The notes beneath the pieces were generated by a model, which was given only the letters and a program-made list of their open reading frames with translations, was not told the origin of the DNA and ran no database searches. Position numbers and translations under genes: made by a program. 64,000 bases of DNA from Prochlorococcus sp. AG-388-F11 (lineage in GTDB: Bacteria; Cyanobacteriota; Cyanobacteriia; PCC-6307; Cyanobiaceae), in the NCBI GenBank assembly GCA_003279845.1, contig QCGP01000001.1:1-64000 (forward strand), written 5' to 3'. Positions 48,720-58,770 of this stretch are shown here, in pieces (the first letter of the stretch is position 1; every line of letters begins with the position of its first letter).

Positions 48720-49031
48720 ATGGCAGCTGTTTCACTTACAGTCTCTACAGTAAAACCACTGGGAGATAGAATATTTATTAAAGTTTCCGCATCTGAGGAA
48801 AAAACTGCTGGGGGCATACTTTTGCCTGATTCAGCTAAGGAAAAACCACAGGTGGGAGAAGTTGCTCAGGTAGGTCCTGGGAAACTTAATGACGATGGTT
48901 CTCGACAAACTCCAGAAGTGAGTATTGGCGACAAGGTTTTGTACAGCAAATATGCTGGAACAGACATTAAATTGGGAGGAGATGAATATGTCTTGCTCTC
49001 AGAAAAGGATATTTTGGCTGTAGTAGGCTAA
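48720..49031 (+). CDS. groES: Co-chaperonin GroES
   Basis: GroES, 103 residues, the heptameric lid of the chaperonin. [22 protein letters not shown] is the classic N-terminal signature with the mobile loop, and the C-terminal [13 protein letters not shown] is normal. It is 51 bases upstream of groEL in a two-gene operon. The upstream region has a hairpin and the structured segment, but no CIRCE site. Confidence 0.98.
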
Positions 49032-49055
49032 AGTATTTGTTTCAAAAATTATTAA

Positions 49056-50720
<1,665 letters not shown>

Positions 50721-50754
50721 CTGAACGAATATTAATCAAGGAACTTTTACTAGA

Positions 50755-50783
50755 GGGATAATTCTTAATTATCCCTTTTTTTT
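50755..50783 (+). terminator. Intrinsic terminator after groEL
   Basis: GGGATAATT-CTT-AATTATCCC is a perfect 9-bp stem with a 3-base loop followed by eight T. This is one of the clearest Rho-independent terminators in the window. It also stands between the convergent ends of groEL and secG. Confidence 0.92.
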
Positions 50784-50792
50784 ATACAAATT

Positions 50793-51020
50793 TTATGAAA
50801 TCCAGCCAGCGCTAAGAATAACTGCTAATGATAAAAATATAATTAAAAAAGTCCAAGTTATTTTGTTGAGAGATGCCTCAGCACTACTTGCGCTATTGAA
50901 CATGGAGCTTCCACTAGCAGCTATTCCTCCCATCCCATCACCTTTGGGACTATGAAGTAAAACTAAAAATATCAGAATAACTCCAGAAAAAAACCATATC
51001 CAACTAAAAATTTGAATCAT
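50793..51020 (-). CDS. secG: Protein translocase subunit SecG
   Basis: SecG, 75 residues, two membrane segments (FSWIWFFSGVILIFLVLLHS and NKITWTFLIIFLSLAVILSA) joined by the loop SPKGDGMGGIAASGSSMFNS, which matches the family. It assists SecYE in protein export. It follows gpmI by 23 bases on the minus strand. Confidence 0.92.
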   Translation of the reverse strand: MIQIFSWIWFFSGVILIFLVLLHSPKGDGMGGIAASGSSMFNSASSAEASLNKITWTFLIIFLSLAVILSAGWIS

Positions 51021-51043
51021 TGCTTTAGATAATCTTATTAACT

Positions 51044-52666
51044 TTAAACGTGTTGTACTACTTTATTATAACCTTTTAATTCAACTTCTTTAATAAGAGA
51101 CTTTCCTGTCATTTCTTTTGGAATTGGGAGATTCAATAACTGTAATAAAGTTGGTGCAATATCTGCTAAGCCTGCATTATCCCTTAAATAAATCTCATTT
51201 CCCATATTTGGAATTTTTCTTTTTTCACCTTCAATAAAAATTAATGGAACTTTGTTTATAGTGTGCGCTGTCCAAGGTTCTCCCGCGGAACCTTTCATTA
51301 ACTCTGCGTTACCATGATCAGCTGTTATGAGAATGCTACCACCCATTTCTCCAGTAGCATTAACTATTTGACCTATACATTTATCTACCGTTTCTATAGC
51401 TTTAATTGTTGCATTCATGTCCCCTGTATGACCAACCATATCAGGATTAGCAAAATTGATTACAACAAAGGCATAGTTTCCACTTTTAATAGCTTTAGAG
51501 CAACTAAGAGTTAATTCTTCTGCAGACATTTCTGGTTCCAAATCATAAGTTGCCACTCTTGGAGACGGAATTAAATGTCTCTCTTCTCCTGGTAAAGGAA
51601 TTTCTACTCCTCCATTAAAAAAATATGTTACGTGAGGATATTTTTCAGTTTCTGCTGTTCTATATTGCCTGAGTCCATTTTCTGAAACTATTTGGCCTAT
51701 AAAATTATTGAGGGATTCAGGAGGAAATGCAACTTTGACAGGGAAGTTTGAATCATATTGAGTAAAGGTCACTAAATCTAAGCTAGGAAATGTTTTCCTT
51801 TTAAAATCTGAGAAATTTTTATCTGAAAGGGATTGAATTATTTGTCTTGCTCTGTCTGGTCGAAAGTTAAAGCAAATCAAACTATCTCCATCCTTAAGAT
51901 AGTTCTCAGATATTCGTATAGGCTCCAAAAATTCATCTGTTATGTTTTTTTCATAACTTTGTTTTATATAATCCTTTGGAGAAATATTGGTTATTTCAAT
52001 ATTTGGATCAGTTAAATTAGCATATGCTTTTTCTGTTCTATCCCATAAAAGATTTCTATCCATTATCCAGTATCTTCCGCATATAGAGGCTATTTCTCCT
52101 GTATTAAATTTTTTTATGCATGATTCAATTCGGTTAAGATATTTAGATGCACTTTTTGCCGGAGTATCTCTTCCATCGGTAATAATATGAATTGCAACTT
52201 TTTTGATACCATTATCTGATGCCCATTTTATTAACCCTTCTAAGTGATCTATGTGACTATGTACTCCTCCATCAGAACATAATCCAGTGACATGCAAAGT
52301 TGAATTATTTTTCTTTAATGAATGAGCTATCTCCTTTAACTCATTAACTTGGTTTAACTGATTATTTTTTACTACATTTGTTATCCTTACAAGTTCTTGT
52401 TGAATTATTCTGCCTGATCCAATGGTAAGGTGCCCTACCTCTGAATTACCCATTTGACCATCTGGTAGGCCAACATCAGATCCACTAGCGCTAATTAGAG
52501 TATGAGGATATGCATGGCACAATGAATCCATGATTGGCGTGCTGGCACTTTTTATAGCATTATTTGATATTTCTTCTCTATGTCCCCAACCATCTAGTAT
52601 CGCAAGAACTACAGGACTCTGAGGAACATTTAATTTTTTTATATTTTTGCTGCTAATCTTTGACAT
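51044..52666 (-). CDS. gpmI: 2,3-bisphosphoglycerate-independent phosphoglycerate mutase
   Basis: GpmI, 540 residues, interconverts 2- and 3-phosphoglycerate with two Mn2+ ions. The opening [12 protein letters not shown] holds a metal Asp, and the catalytic Ser is in [17 protein letters not shown] near residue 75. [11 protein letters not shown] and [11 protein letters not shown] carry other ligands. Its start is divergent from pyrR across 138 bases of AT-rich sequence in which I could not place a promoter. Confidence 0.96.
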   Translation of the reverse strand: MSKISSKNIKKLNVPQSPVVLAILDGWGHREEISNNAIKSASTPIMDSLCHAYPHTLISASGSDVGLPDGQMGNSEVGHLTIGSGRIIQQELVRITNVVKNNQLNQVNELKEIAHSLKKNNSTLHVTGLCSDGGVHSHIDHLEGLIKWASDNGIKKVAIHIITDGRDTPAKSASKYLNRIESCIKKFNTGEIASICGRYWIMDRNLLWDRTEKAYANLTDPNIEITNISPKDYIKQSYEKNITDEFLEPIRISENYLKDGDSLICFNFRPDRARQIIQSLSDKNFSDFKRKTFPSLDLVTFTQYDSNFPVKVAFPPESLNNFIGQIVSENGLRQYRTAETEKYPHVTYFFNGGVEIPLPGEERHLIPSPRVATYDLEPEMSAEELTLSCSKAIKSGNYAFVVINFANPDMVGHTGDMNATIKAIETVDKCIGQIVNATGEMGGSILITADHGNAELMKGSAGEPWTAHTINKVPLIFIEGEKRKIPNMGNEIYLRDNAGLADIAPTLLQLLNLPIPKEMTGKSLIKEVELKGYNKVVQHV

Positions 52667-52804
52667 ATTTAGATCAATTTAATTTTCTAAGTGATCCAAT
52701 CTTAAATCTAGCTTCAAAAGTTACTCTTTAACAATTTATATTTAATATAGTTAGCTTTTGCTAATTTATGAAAATATTGAACAAATTTTATTTATTCATA
52801 AATT

Positions 52805-53341
52805 ATGTCCAATAAAACAAAAAGGATTGTCATCCTTACTGAAGTAGAGCTTAGAAAAACCCTTTCACGTTTAACTTCTGAAATTATTGAAAAAGTAACA
52901 AACCTAGACAACTTGCTTTTGGTTGGAATACCAACTAGAGGAATTGATTTGGCTGATGTTCTTAAAAAAGAATTATTCTCTAAGACAGGAGCAAGAATAA
53001 GAAAAGGAATAATTGATCCAACTTTTTATAGAGATGATCAAAATAGAGTTGGAACTCGCCTAATGAAAGCAACTGATATTCCAACTCCTATTGAGAAACA
53101 AGAAATTCTTTTGATAGATGATGTAATTTATACAGGTAGAACAATTAGAGCTGCCATGGATGCTCTTTACTCATGGGGTAGACCTCAAAGGGTGATGTTG
53201 TTAGTGATGGTAGATAGAGGTCATAGAGAGTTACCTATTCAACCTGATTTTTGCGGCAAAAAAGTTCCAACTAGTAAAAACGAAAGCATTAGTTTACGTT
53301 TAAATAATGTTGACAATGAAGAAGGCGTTTTTCTTGAATAG
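52805..53341 (+). CDS. pyrR: PyrR bifunctional regulator / uracil phosphoribosyltransferase
   Basis: A 178-residue phosphoribosyltransferase. The PRPP loop is ILLIDDVIYTGRTIRAAMDAL and the N-terminal TEVELRKTLSRLTSEIIE fits PyrR. In Firmicutes PyrR controls pyr genes by attenuation; in cyanobacteria the enzyme role may dominate. No pyr attenuator is seen beside it. It is convergent with the Hsp70-like gene, 7 bases apart. Confidence 0.92.
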   Translation: MSNKTKRIVILTEVELRKTLSRLTSEIIEKVTNLDNLLLVGIPTRGIDLADVLKKELFSKTGARIRKGIIDPTFYRDDQNRVGTRLMKATDIPTPIEKQEILLIDDVIYTGRTIRAAMDALYSWGRPQRVMLLVMVDRGHRELPIQPDFCGKKVPTSKNESISLRLNNVDNEEGVFLE

Positions 53342-53348
53342 CTCAAAG

Positions 53349-54917
53349 TCAAAAGATATTTCCTAAATTATATTCTCCTATAAATTCATTTTTAATATCG
53401 AAACACTTAACAACTAAATCACCTTTTTTATTGATGTTAAAAAAAAGTATTAAGTTGTCTTCTCCGATATTAGAGTTATTTTCAAGTACTATTTTGAGCA
53501 GTTCTTTATTCCATTTAATAATTTCTTCTTCACTTTGAATCTCGGATAATTTTGGCAATCCATTTTCAAAAATTACATCATATTCTCTTTCTTGTTTTGT
53601 CTCCCCAATTAATATTTCAAATATTTTCTGATTATTTTTACTGGCTTGAAGAATAAGTTTAAATGGGTTTTCAGTCGGCCATGTTTGACCTTTGCAAAAA
53701 ATTGGATGCCAGAAATGTTTTTGTTCTCTTCTATTAAATAATCTTATAGATAACCCTTTAGTTAATATATCTTTGATTTTTACACCCGGGGTCAGTGCTA
53801 AAGCTCCCAAAGCAATGGATTCAATAGGAGGTGGAGACTTTATTTGAATTTTTGGAAGCTTTTTTGTAATCCATTCTTTAATTAGTGGAATTTGAGAACC
53901 TCCTCCAACTAGAATAATTACACTTAGATCATCTACTGTGCAAAATTTACCTCTTGCTTCATTTAATAAATCTTTGAGTAAGAAATTAAGGTGATTTAAA
54001 AGATTATTTTCAATAACAATTTTCTCTAATATTTCTTTACTTATGTAGTAATTTCTCTCTATATTGCTTTCAATTAAAAACTTTGTTGGATATTTATTTT
54101 CATATTTTATTTCAGATGAGCTGAGTTTACATTTTATTTCTTCTGCCCTAGAAAGATTTATTGGATATTTATTATCTGGAACAAAAAAGTCAACGATCCA
54201 TTGATCAATATCTTTACCGCCAATTTTGGAACCTGTTTTACTGATTATTTCAGCACACCTTATTTTTTGTTTTGAAATTGAGCTTACATCATTCCCTTTA
54301 AACTTTAACAATTCAGCTATAGGTCCAGATTTCCCTTCTCCTCCTTCTATTTTGACTATATTCATATCTATTGTGCTTCCTCCAATATCTAGTGTCATGA
54401 TTTTGGAGCCAAATGGAACATTGATACCTAAACTAGCCGCAGTGGGTTCATCAACTAGCGCTATTTCATTTACAGATAATTCCTTGCAAAGGTTGATTAA
54501 CCATTCTCTGTAACCCTTGTATGTATCTATAGGAGCAGTTAAAACAAGTCTCTTAATTTCATATTTTTGTGGAATGTTTATCCATAAAAATTTAAAAAAT
54601 TTTTCGCCACATTCAGTAGGTTTTAAAATATTTTTTTGATTTATTTTTTCAACATGATTTCCAATTAATCTTTTAAAATTAGAATGAAAAAACAAATCCG
54701 AATTAGGGCTATCCACCATCTTTAAAGCACTAATACCAATTTTTAAAATTTTTGAAGGTTCCTCAAACCAAACTGCTGTAGGGACAACTCCAGGAGATGA
54801 TGTGATATTCGGTATTTCAACTAAAACAGAATTGATTTCTTTCTCATCTTGAAAAGCGACTACAGTATTAGTATTCCCTAAATCAATAGCAAGTGTTCCA
54901 GATAAGTTCTCTTTCAT
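53349..54917 (-). CDS. Hsp70-like protein of the DnaK superfamily
   Basis: A 522-residue actin-fold ATPase related to DnaK. The phosphate-1 motif is LAIDLGNTNTVVAF near the N-terminus, phosphate-2 is TLDIGGSTIDMNIV, and adenosine-type VGGGSQIPLIKEW lies further on. The canonical DnaK linker DVTP-like sequence is replaced (ALALTPGVKIKD), and the C-terminal part of about 130 residues is shorter and diverged from a normal substrate-binding domain, with no lid. It may be a specialised chaperone with few clients. Confidence 0.85.
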   Translation of the reverse strand: MKENLSGTLAIDLGNTNTVVAFQDEKEINSVLVEIPNITSSPGVVPTAVWFEEPSKILKIGISALKMVDSPNSDLFFHSNFKRLIGNHVEKINQKNILKPTECGEKFFKFLWINIPQKYEIKRLVLTAPIDTYKGYREWLINLCKELSVNEIALVDEPTAASLGINVPFGSKIMTLDIGGSTIDMNIVKIEGGEGKSGPIAELLKFKGNDVSSISKQKIRCAEIISKTGSKIGGKDIDQWIVDFFVPDNKYPINLSRAEEIKCKLSSSEIKYENKYPTKFLIESNIERNYYISKEILEKIVIENNLLNHLNFLLKDLLNEARGKFCTVDDLSVIILVGGGSQIPLIKEWITKKLPKIQIKSPPPIESIALGALALTPGVKIKDILTKGLSIRLFNRREQKHFWHPIFCKGQTWPTENPFKLILQASKNNQKIFEILIGETKQEREYDVIFENGLPKLSEIQSEEEIIKWNKELLKIVLENNSNIGEDNLILFFNINKKGDLVVKCFDIKNEFIGEYNLGNIF

Positions 54918-55011
54918 ATGAAATTTAAATCAATTAAGTGCTTTTTGTAATTTATGTTTTGAATCGAGCTAATAAACTGTAAGATATATTTTATAGTAAA
55001 AAGTTTTTTTA

Positions 55012-55248
55012 ATGAACATATCAAATAATGTTGGAATTAACTCCAATGATCTTGCAAAAAGAGGTGAGAGCCTAATTAGAAAATCAACTAATAGATACTT
55101 AACTACTGTTAAAATTGCTTTCAGAGCTAAACAAAGACGTTTTGATGATTTTGATGGACTACTAGAGGAGTCAACTATTAAGCCTGTTCAAAGGTCAATT
55201 ATTGAACTAAGCGATGAACAAGACCAGCCTGATTTACTTCCTGGTTAA
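55012..55248 (+). CDS. rpoZ: RNA polymerase omega subunit
   Basis: Omega, 78 residues, the cyanobacterial/plastid Ycf61 type, a small assembly factor that holds beta'. The conserved segments are [20 protein letters not shown] and [13 protein letters not shown]. The E. coli-type N-terminal VTVQDA motif is diverged. The DUF1818 gene starts 2 bases after its stop, so the two are co-transcribed. Confidence 0.9.
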   Translation: MNISNNVGINSNDLAKRGESLIRKSTNRYLTTVKIAFRAKQRRFDDFDGLLEESTIKPVQRSIIELSDEQDQPDLLPG

Positions 55249-55250
55249 TT

Positions 55251-55622
55251 TTGGTAAAAGACCAAAGAAAATGGAAATTACTTAAAGATTTTAAAAAAGG
55301 CAAATTTTGCTTTTTGATTGGTGTTGATAATTGGTCAATTGAGTTACAAAAAACTGAATTTCATTCACTTTATCTTTTACTTCTAAGAATTAATAAACAA
55401 CTTCTAGATATCAAGAATGAATTAATGGATGAGGAGTCAATTTCTTTAGAGTTAGAACAACTGCCCTGGTTTATTGAACTAAAAGGTAAAAAAAATGAAT
55501 GGAGTTTAAGATTTGTTTTTGAAAGTCAGGACCAAACTAGGTCTTTCGAAATGTATTGGCCGATACAAGTAGCACAAAATTTATTTTATGAAATAAAAAA
55601 CATGTGGGAATCAATGGATTAA
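55251..55622 (+). CDS. DUF1818 family protein
   Basis: A 123-residue soluble protein with the DUF1818 pattern (WSIELQKTEFHSLYLLLLRI and LEQLPWFIELKGKKNEWSLR). The family is cyanobacterial with unknown function. It begins at TTG 2 bases after rpoZ; no ATG is available earlier. No signal or membrane segment is seen. Confidence 0.8.
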   Translation: MVKDQRKWKLLKDFKKGKFCFLIGVDNWSIELQKTEFHSLYLLLLRINKQLLDIKNELMDEESISLELEQLPWFIELKGKKNEWSLRFVFESQDQTRSFEMYWPIQVAQNLFYEIKNMWESMD

Positions 55623-55936
55623 AAGATAAATAAAATTGGAAATTTTTAAAATTAATTCCCCGTAATAAAAAAAATTTTTCACAACTTTTCCACAATTATT
55701 TTTTTAAAGTTATTTGGTGATCTTAAGTATGTGGAAAACTTCTAATTTTATATAATTCTTTATATTAAAGTTGTAAATTTTTTAAAAAAAATATTTTCTA
55801 TGACTAAGCTTGCGATGACAACATTCTCATTATTCTATCGCCTGAGACAGTTTCTTATTAACGCATGTTGACGATTCAAAAATTTTAGAGAAAACTTGAT
55901 CTTGTACGTTTAAATTTCAAACAAAATTTTTTGAAT
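55623..55936 (+). other. Intergenic region (314 bases) with DnaA-box-like sites
   Basis: This gap has no ORF I can support. It holds TTTTTCACA (55675-55683), TTTTCCACA (55686-55694) and, inverted, TGTGGAAAA (55730-55738). A loose stem of GCGAT (55812-55816) and ATCGC (55837-55841), and an AT-rich stretch before the DUF2811 start, complete it. The first 50 bases are A/T tracts. It may contain the DUF2811 promoter. Confidence 0.6.
55675..55738. promoter_or_regulatory. Cluster of three DnaA-box-like 9-mers
   Basis: TTTTTCACA and TTTTCCACA are spaced by 2 bases, and an inverted TTTTCCACA follows 35 bases away. TTTTCCACA is a common cyanobacterial DnaA-box form. Three in 64 bases is more than expected, though AT-rich sequence raises the chance. 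No dnaA or dnaN is nearby, so a replication origin is unlikely; a DnaA-titrating or regulatory site is possible. Confidence 0.4.
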
Positions 55937-56188
55937 ATGCAAGAGTTAAATTACGATGCAAATCCAATAGTTTTAAATCAAAAAGATGAAGTAATTAGTT
56001 TTAAATGTGAACTTCAAGAAAATCTTCAAAAGGCTATGAAAGAATTTGTTGAGGAGCATCCTAATTGGGATCAATACAGGATACTGCAAGCTGCTATTGC
56101 AGGATTTTTGATGCAAAAAGGATTTCAAAATAGGGATTTAACTAGACTTTATATTGGAAATATGTTTTCAATGAATTTTAAAGACTAA
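55937..56188 (+). CDS. DUF2811 family protein
   Basis: An 83-residue soluble protein with the DUF2811 core: ISFKCELQENLQKAMKEFVE, HPNWDQYRILQAAIAGFLMQ and FQNRDLTRLYIGNMF. The family is restricted to cyanobacteria and has no known function. The track starts at TTG 55931; I prefer the ATG two codons later. It is convergent with the EVE gene, 6 bases apart. Confidence 0.8.
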   Translation: MQELNYDANPIVLNQKDEVISFKCELQENLQKAMKEFVEEHPNWDQYRILQAAIAGFLMQKGFQNRDLTRLYIGNMFSMNFKD

Positions 56189-56194
56189 TAATTT

Positions 56195-56653
56195 TTATAT
56201 CTTTTCTATTAGTATTTTTGCTATGTCATTCCTTACAGGTAATATAGATAACCTATTACCTTTCTTTACGACCAATAAATCATCTTCACTAAATAAAATC
56301 TTTAATTCAGGTAAACTTAGGTAATTATTTGACTTAGAAAGATACTTTACTTTGACACAATCCCATCTGGGATTTTCAGGTTTAGATTTTGGATCAAAAT
56401 ACTTTGAATTTTTATCAAATTGAGTAGGGTCAACGATATTTAAATCTATCACCTCCATAAGTCCAGCAATACCTGGGGGTTTGCAGTTTGAATGATAAAA
56501 AAATACTTTATCTCCTTTATTCATATTTCTCATGAAATTTCGTGCTTGATAATTTCTTATGCCGTCCCATAAAGTAACCCCATCAGTTTTTAAAGAATCT
56601 ATGCTGTAAGCATCAGGTTCGCTCTTCATTAGCCAGTAATTTATTTCAGTCAT
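56195..56653 (-). CDS. EVE domain protein (thymocyte nuclear protein 1 type)
   Basis: A 152-residue single EVE domain, a PUA-like fold thought to read modified bases in RNA or DNA. Family motifs are YWLMKSEPDAYSI near the start, WDGIRNYQARNFMR, GDKVFFYHSNCKPPGIAG and WDCVKVKYL. It is intact here. The first 13 codons are repeated, with only synonymous changes, in a fragment at 58.7 kb, suggesting that the 5' end of this gene is an integration target. No membrane segment or signal is present. Confidence 0.93.
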   Translation of the reverse strand: MTEINYWLMKSEPDAYSIDSLKTDGVTLWDGIRNYQARNFMRNMNKGDKVFFYHSNCKPPGIAGLMEVIDLNIVDPTQFDKNSKYFDPKSKPENPRWDCVKVKYLSKSNNYLSLPELKILFSEDDLLVVKKGNRLSILPVRNDIAKILIEKI

Positions 56654-57034
56654 ATCAATAAGTTTGAGAAAAAGCTAGTTGCTAGTCACTTGCTAGTCAC
56701 TATGACAGTTTATAGATTGATTTAAGCAATGAATAACTATAAATTTATTATCCATCAAAGTTCCTATTTAGGAAAGTCATGGGTGGTATGGGGTAAGTAG
56801 ACTTTGTTCATACGTCAATATGACAACTCACAAATTTATGTTAAAAATTAAGAGCTGATTAATTTAATAGATAGGGGTTGGATGCGGGCTTCTATAGCTG
56901 GACAGCAGATCCCTTAGAAATGTCTTTAATTGTTTGAATGAATTAAGCAAAGCCAAATAAAAAGTTAAATTTCTGGGGGTTTTTGTAAAAGCATTTTATA
57001 AATTAATCGAAATTTAACATTCGAAAAAAGATTT
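56654..57034. other. Intergenic region (381 bases) with repeats shared with 58.7 kb
   Basis: This gap holds the upstream DNA of the EVE gene. It includes a tandem 11-mer pair at 56680-56701 and the segment ATTATCCATCAAAG (56747) followed by the hairpin TTCCT-ATTT-AGGAA. Both the EVE-proximal 11 bases and the ATTATCCATCAAA hairpin recur at 58.7-58.8 kb. Beyond 56820 I see only AT-rich sequence with GC-richer patches (around 56870-56915) and no ORF I can support until 57035. Confidence 0.65.
56680..56701. repeat. Tandem pair of an 11-bp repeat
   Basis: TGCTAGTCACT occurs twice without a gap. It starts 27 bases upstream of the EVE start codon. A different 11-base-period pair occupies the same relative place before the truncated EVE copy at 58751-58770. 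Confidence 0.85.
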
Positions 57035-57208
57035 ATGGAAAATAAAAAAGAGATAAAATTAGATCGATTAAATTTTTATTCAAATGATATGAAAGTCGCT
57101 AAAGATCAGCTAGCTCAAAATCACTTGAAGTTGACATATCAAAGAAATTTAGTTTCTGATCTAGACCGAAAACATAAAACATGGGCGAAAAAAGATGCTG
57201 CAACTTAA
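57035..57208 (+). CDS. Small charged protein of 57 residues, unknown
   Basis: An ATG frame reading MENKKEIKLDRLNFYSNDMK and ending in HKTWAKKDAAT. It is very rich in Lys, Asp and Asn, probably helical, with no membrane segment. It is too short for the ORF track. It lies inside the segment flanked by the EVE duplication and is convergent with the lyase-like gene. It may be a real small gene, but it has no recognisable relative. Confidence 0.45.
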   Translation: MENKKEIKLDRLNFYSNDMKVAKDQLAQNHLKLTYQRNLVSDLDRKHKTWAKKDAAT

Positions 57209-57242
57209 TCACTTGTTGTAAGAGATCAAATTTTCTGGTCCC

Positions 57243-58223
57243 CTAGGTTTTTTTATTTTTTCTGATCAATTGGTCTAAAGTTTTTTCATCTGAGACGACA
57301 ATAAAATCATCAAAATGGATAGATTGATCGGGGTATTCAATTCCAAATTTTTTATCTCGATAGATACCGATTCTGATATAACTTCCTGTATAACGTCCAC
57401 CACTCCAATCATAGGTGACACCTTCATAATCGAATATTAATTCGTTATCTTTATAAACTTGGACAAAACCATCATCATCCTTTGTATTAAAGATTCCAAT
57501 CTTATATGTGCTCCATTCACCTAATGGAGTCACACTAAATGGTTTGTTTGGTGTGAGTTTGAAATCATCTTCATCCCTGATTTTATCTTCCTCTCTATCT
57601 TTTTCCCATCTGACAAACCAATCTCCCCCTGTGTTTTTATACTTTGCTCCGATGGCGTGAATATAATTTTCCTCCTTACTCCTAGATTTACTTGCATTTC
57701 CTCCGGTATCTCCCCCTATTTTTAAACTATTTCCATTTTTATAAAACCTGATTCCTAAAAGAGGACTCCTTTTCATAGGATCATGCTGGTTTTTGAATTG
57801 AAAAAATAATACCCTGTCGTCTATATGGGTAAAATCTTTAGGTAGTCTTGTTTTAAAACTAATCCATATTTCTTTATTTAAAGTTTTTTTTTGCCTTGTC
57901 TGAAATTCTGCTCTTTCAGTTTTTTCCTTTCCTCCTCCTTTTTTATCAATATTCCATCCATGTTTCACTGTAACTTCAAGATACTTATTGCCATCAGGAT
58001 CTTTTTTAATTCTAAATGGTTTTAAACCTGCTCCCTTATCGTTGATTGTAAATTTGTTGAGTTTTAATTTTCCTTCTTCTTGATTTTCAAAGTCCTCAGA
58101 AAAATTCCAAGGAGATTTTGTTTTTTTATCTACATAGTCTGGAACAAGTACTTTTTCCCATGAGTATAAATTTCCAGTGAAAAAAAACATCAACACTAGA
58201 AAAATGTATAATAATTTTTTCAT
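57243..58223 (-). CDS. Secreted polysaccharide-lyase-like protein
   Basis: A 326-residue protein with a clear Sec signal peptide (KKLLYIFLVLMFFFTGNLYS) and a mature part resembling the heparin-lyase/PL20-like beta-jelly-roll family (PF14099 type). Supporting motifs are KTERAEFQTRQ, typical of the Arg/Glu strand, IWISFKTRLPKDFTH, FFQFKNQHDP, and a late YIRIGIYRDKKF. It would act in the periplasm or outside on a glycan or uronate polymer; the substrate is unknown. It sits 5 bases after a 66-residue ORF on the same strand, in the segment flanked by the duplicated EVE end. Confidence 0.7.
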   Translation of the reverse strand: MKKLLYIFLVLMFFFTGNLYSWEKVLVPDYVDKKTKSPWNFSEDFENQEEGKLKLNKFTINDKGAGLKPFRIKKDPDGNKYLEVTVKHGWNIDKKGGGKEKTERAEFQTRQKKTLNKEIWISFKTRLPKDFTHIDDRVLFFQFKNQHDPMKRSPLLGIRFYKNGNSLKIGGDTGGNASKSRSKEENYIHAIGAKYKNTGGDWFVRWEKDREEDKIRDEDDFKLTPNKPFSVTPLGEWSTYKIGIFNTKDDDGFVQVYKDNELIFDYEGVTYDWSGGRYTGSYIRIGIYRDKKFGIEYPDQSIHFDDFIVVSDEKTLDQLIRKNKKT

Positions 58224-58228
58224 AGAAA

Positions 58229-58429
58229 TTAGAAAAAAGAAAAAATCATCATTTGTTTATATTTTGAGGAACCAATAACTAAATTTAAACTTGATATCTT
58301 ATGGAATTTTTTATGCGTAAAATTACAAAATTCATTTTCATCTGAATAGTTAATTAAATCAACTGCATTAATATTTGAATCAAACCAAAGGTCATATTCT
58401 ATGTAATTTGGCTCTGCAAAATAAGTCAT
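58229..58429 (-). CDS. Unknown 66-residue ORF upstream of the lyase gene
   Basis: A frame reading MTYFAEPNYIEYDLWFDSNI and so on, with an aromatic and acidic N-terminus. No signal, membrane helix or known motif is present. It ends 5 bases before the lyase-like gene on the same strand, so it could be the first gene of a two-gene unit. It may also be a chance frame in low-complexity DNA; I rate it as uncertain. Confidence 0.4.
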   Translation of the reverse strand: MTYFAEPNYIEYDLWFDSNINAVDLINYSDENEFCNFTHKKFHKISSLNLVIGSSKYKQMMIFSFF

Positions 58430-58453
58430 ACCAAATTTATTTCAAAAAGAAAA

Positions 58454-58489
58454 AGCTTCTCTATTTCGTGTGAGGAAAATATAGAAGCT
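58454..58489 (-). promoter_or_regulatory. Stem-loop upstream of the 66-residue ORF
   Basis: AGCTTCT and AGAAGCT pair perfectly over 7 bases with a 22-base loop; three further pairs (TAT/ATA) extend it after one mismatch. It lies 25 bases before the start of the minus-strand 66-residue ORF, so it could be part of its leader. No function is assigned. Confidence 0.35.
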
Positions 58490-58610
58490 AATTTCATATT
58501 AAAAGATTTAATGAACTCTTCTTTAAGAATTAAATAAGATACGAATAAGAAAAAATAAAATATTATTTTAAAATCAAAAAATGATTAGGGAATTCGGATA
58601 ATTTTTAAAA

Positions 58611-58648
58611 GTTTAAAAGTTTAAAAGTTTGGGTAAAGTTTGGGTAAA
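58611..58648. repeat. Tandem repeats GTTTAAAA x2 and GTTTGGGTAAA x2
   Basis: Two 8-base units (58611-58626) run directly into two identical 11-base units GTTTGGGTAAA (58627-58648). The 11-base period matches the other tandem pairs in the region. Confidence 0.85.
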
Positions 58649-58670
58649 AAATCACAAATCCTTGAGATCC
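58627..58670. repeat. Dispersed 44-base repeat, copy 1
   Basis: This 44-base segment aligns without gaps to 62352-62395, with about 36 identical positions. It consists of two 11-base units followed by an A-run and AATCCTTGAGATC. Here it lies 9 bases before the truncated EVE remnant. Confidence 0.75.
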
Positions 58671-58679
58671 ACTCTGAAA

Positions 58680-58724
58680 TCAGACTGGCTCACTTTTCAT
58701 TAGCCAGTAATTAATTTCAGTCAT
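58680..58724 (-). pseudogene. Truncated copy of the EVE gene start
   Basis: On the minus strand this reads MTEINYWLMKSEPV and stops. The first 13 codons match the intact EVE gene at 56.2-56.65 kb, with five base differences that are all synonymous (ATA/ATT, AAG/AAA, AGC/AGT, GAA/GAG, CCT/CCA). The match breaks at codon 14. The upstream DNA also resembles that of the intact gene. This is a gene fragment left by duplication or element integration, not a functional gene. Confidence 0.8.
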
Positions 58725-58750
58725 ATCAATTAGTTATAAGAAAATTACAA

Positions 58751-58770
58751 TGTGTGAACGGTGTGTGAAC
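58751..58770. repeat. Tandem pair of TGTGTGAAC at 11-base period
   Basis: TGTGTGAAC begins at 58751 and again at 58762. The pair starts 27 bases upstream of the truncated EVE start, the same place as the TGCTAGTCACT pair before the intact gene, though the sequence differs. Confidence 0.8.

Noticed and set aside
55623-55936. Replication origin
   Set aside because: There are only three DnaA-like boxes, no dnaA or dnaN nearby and no long AT unwinding repeat array. The boxes are reported as sites, but oriC is not claimed.
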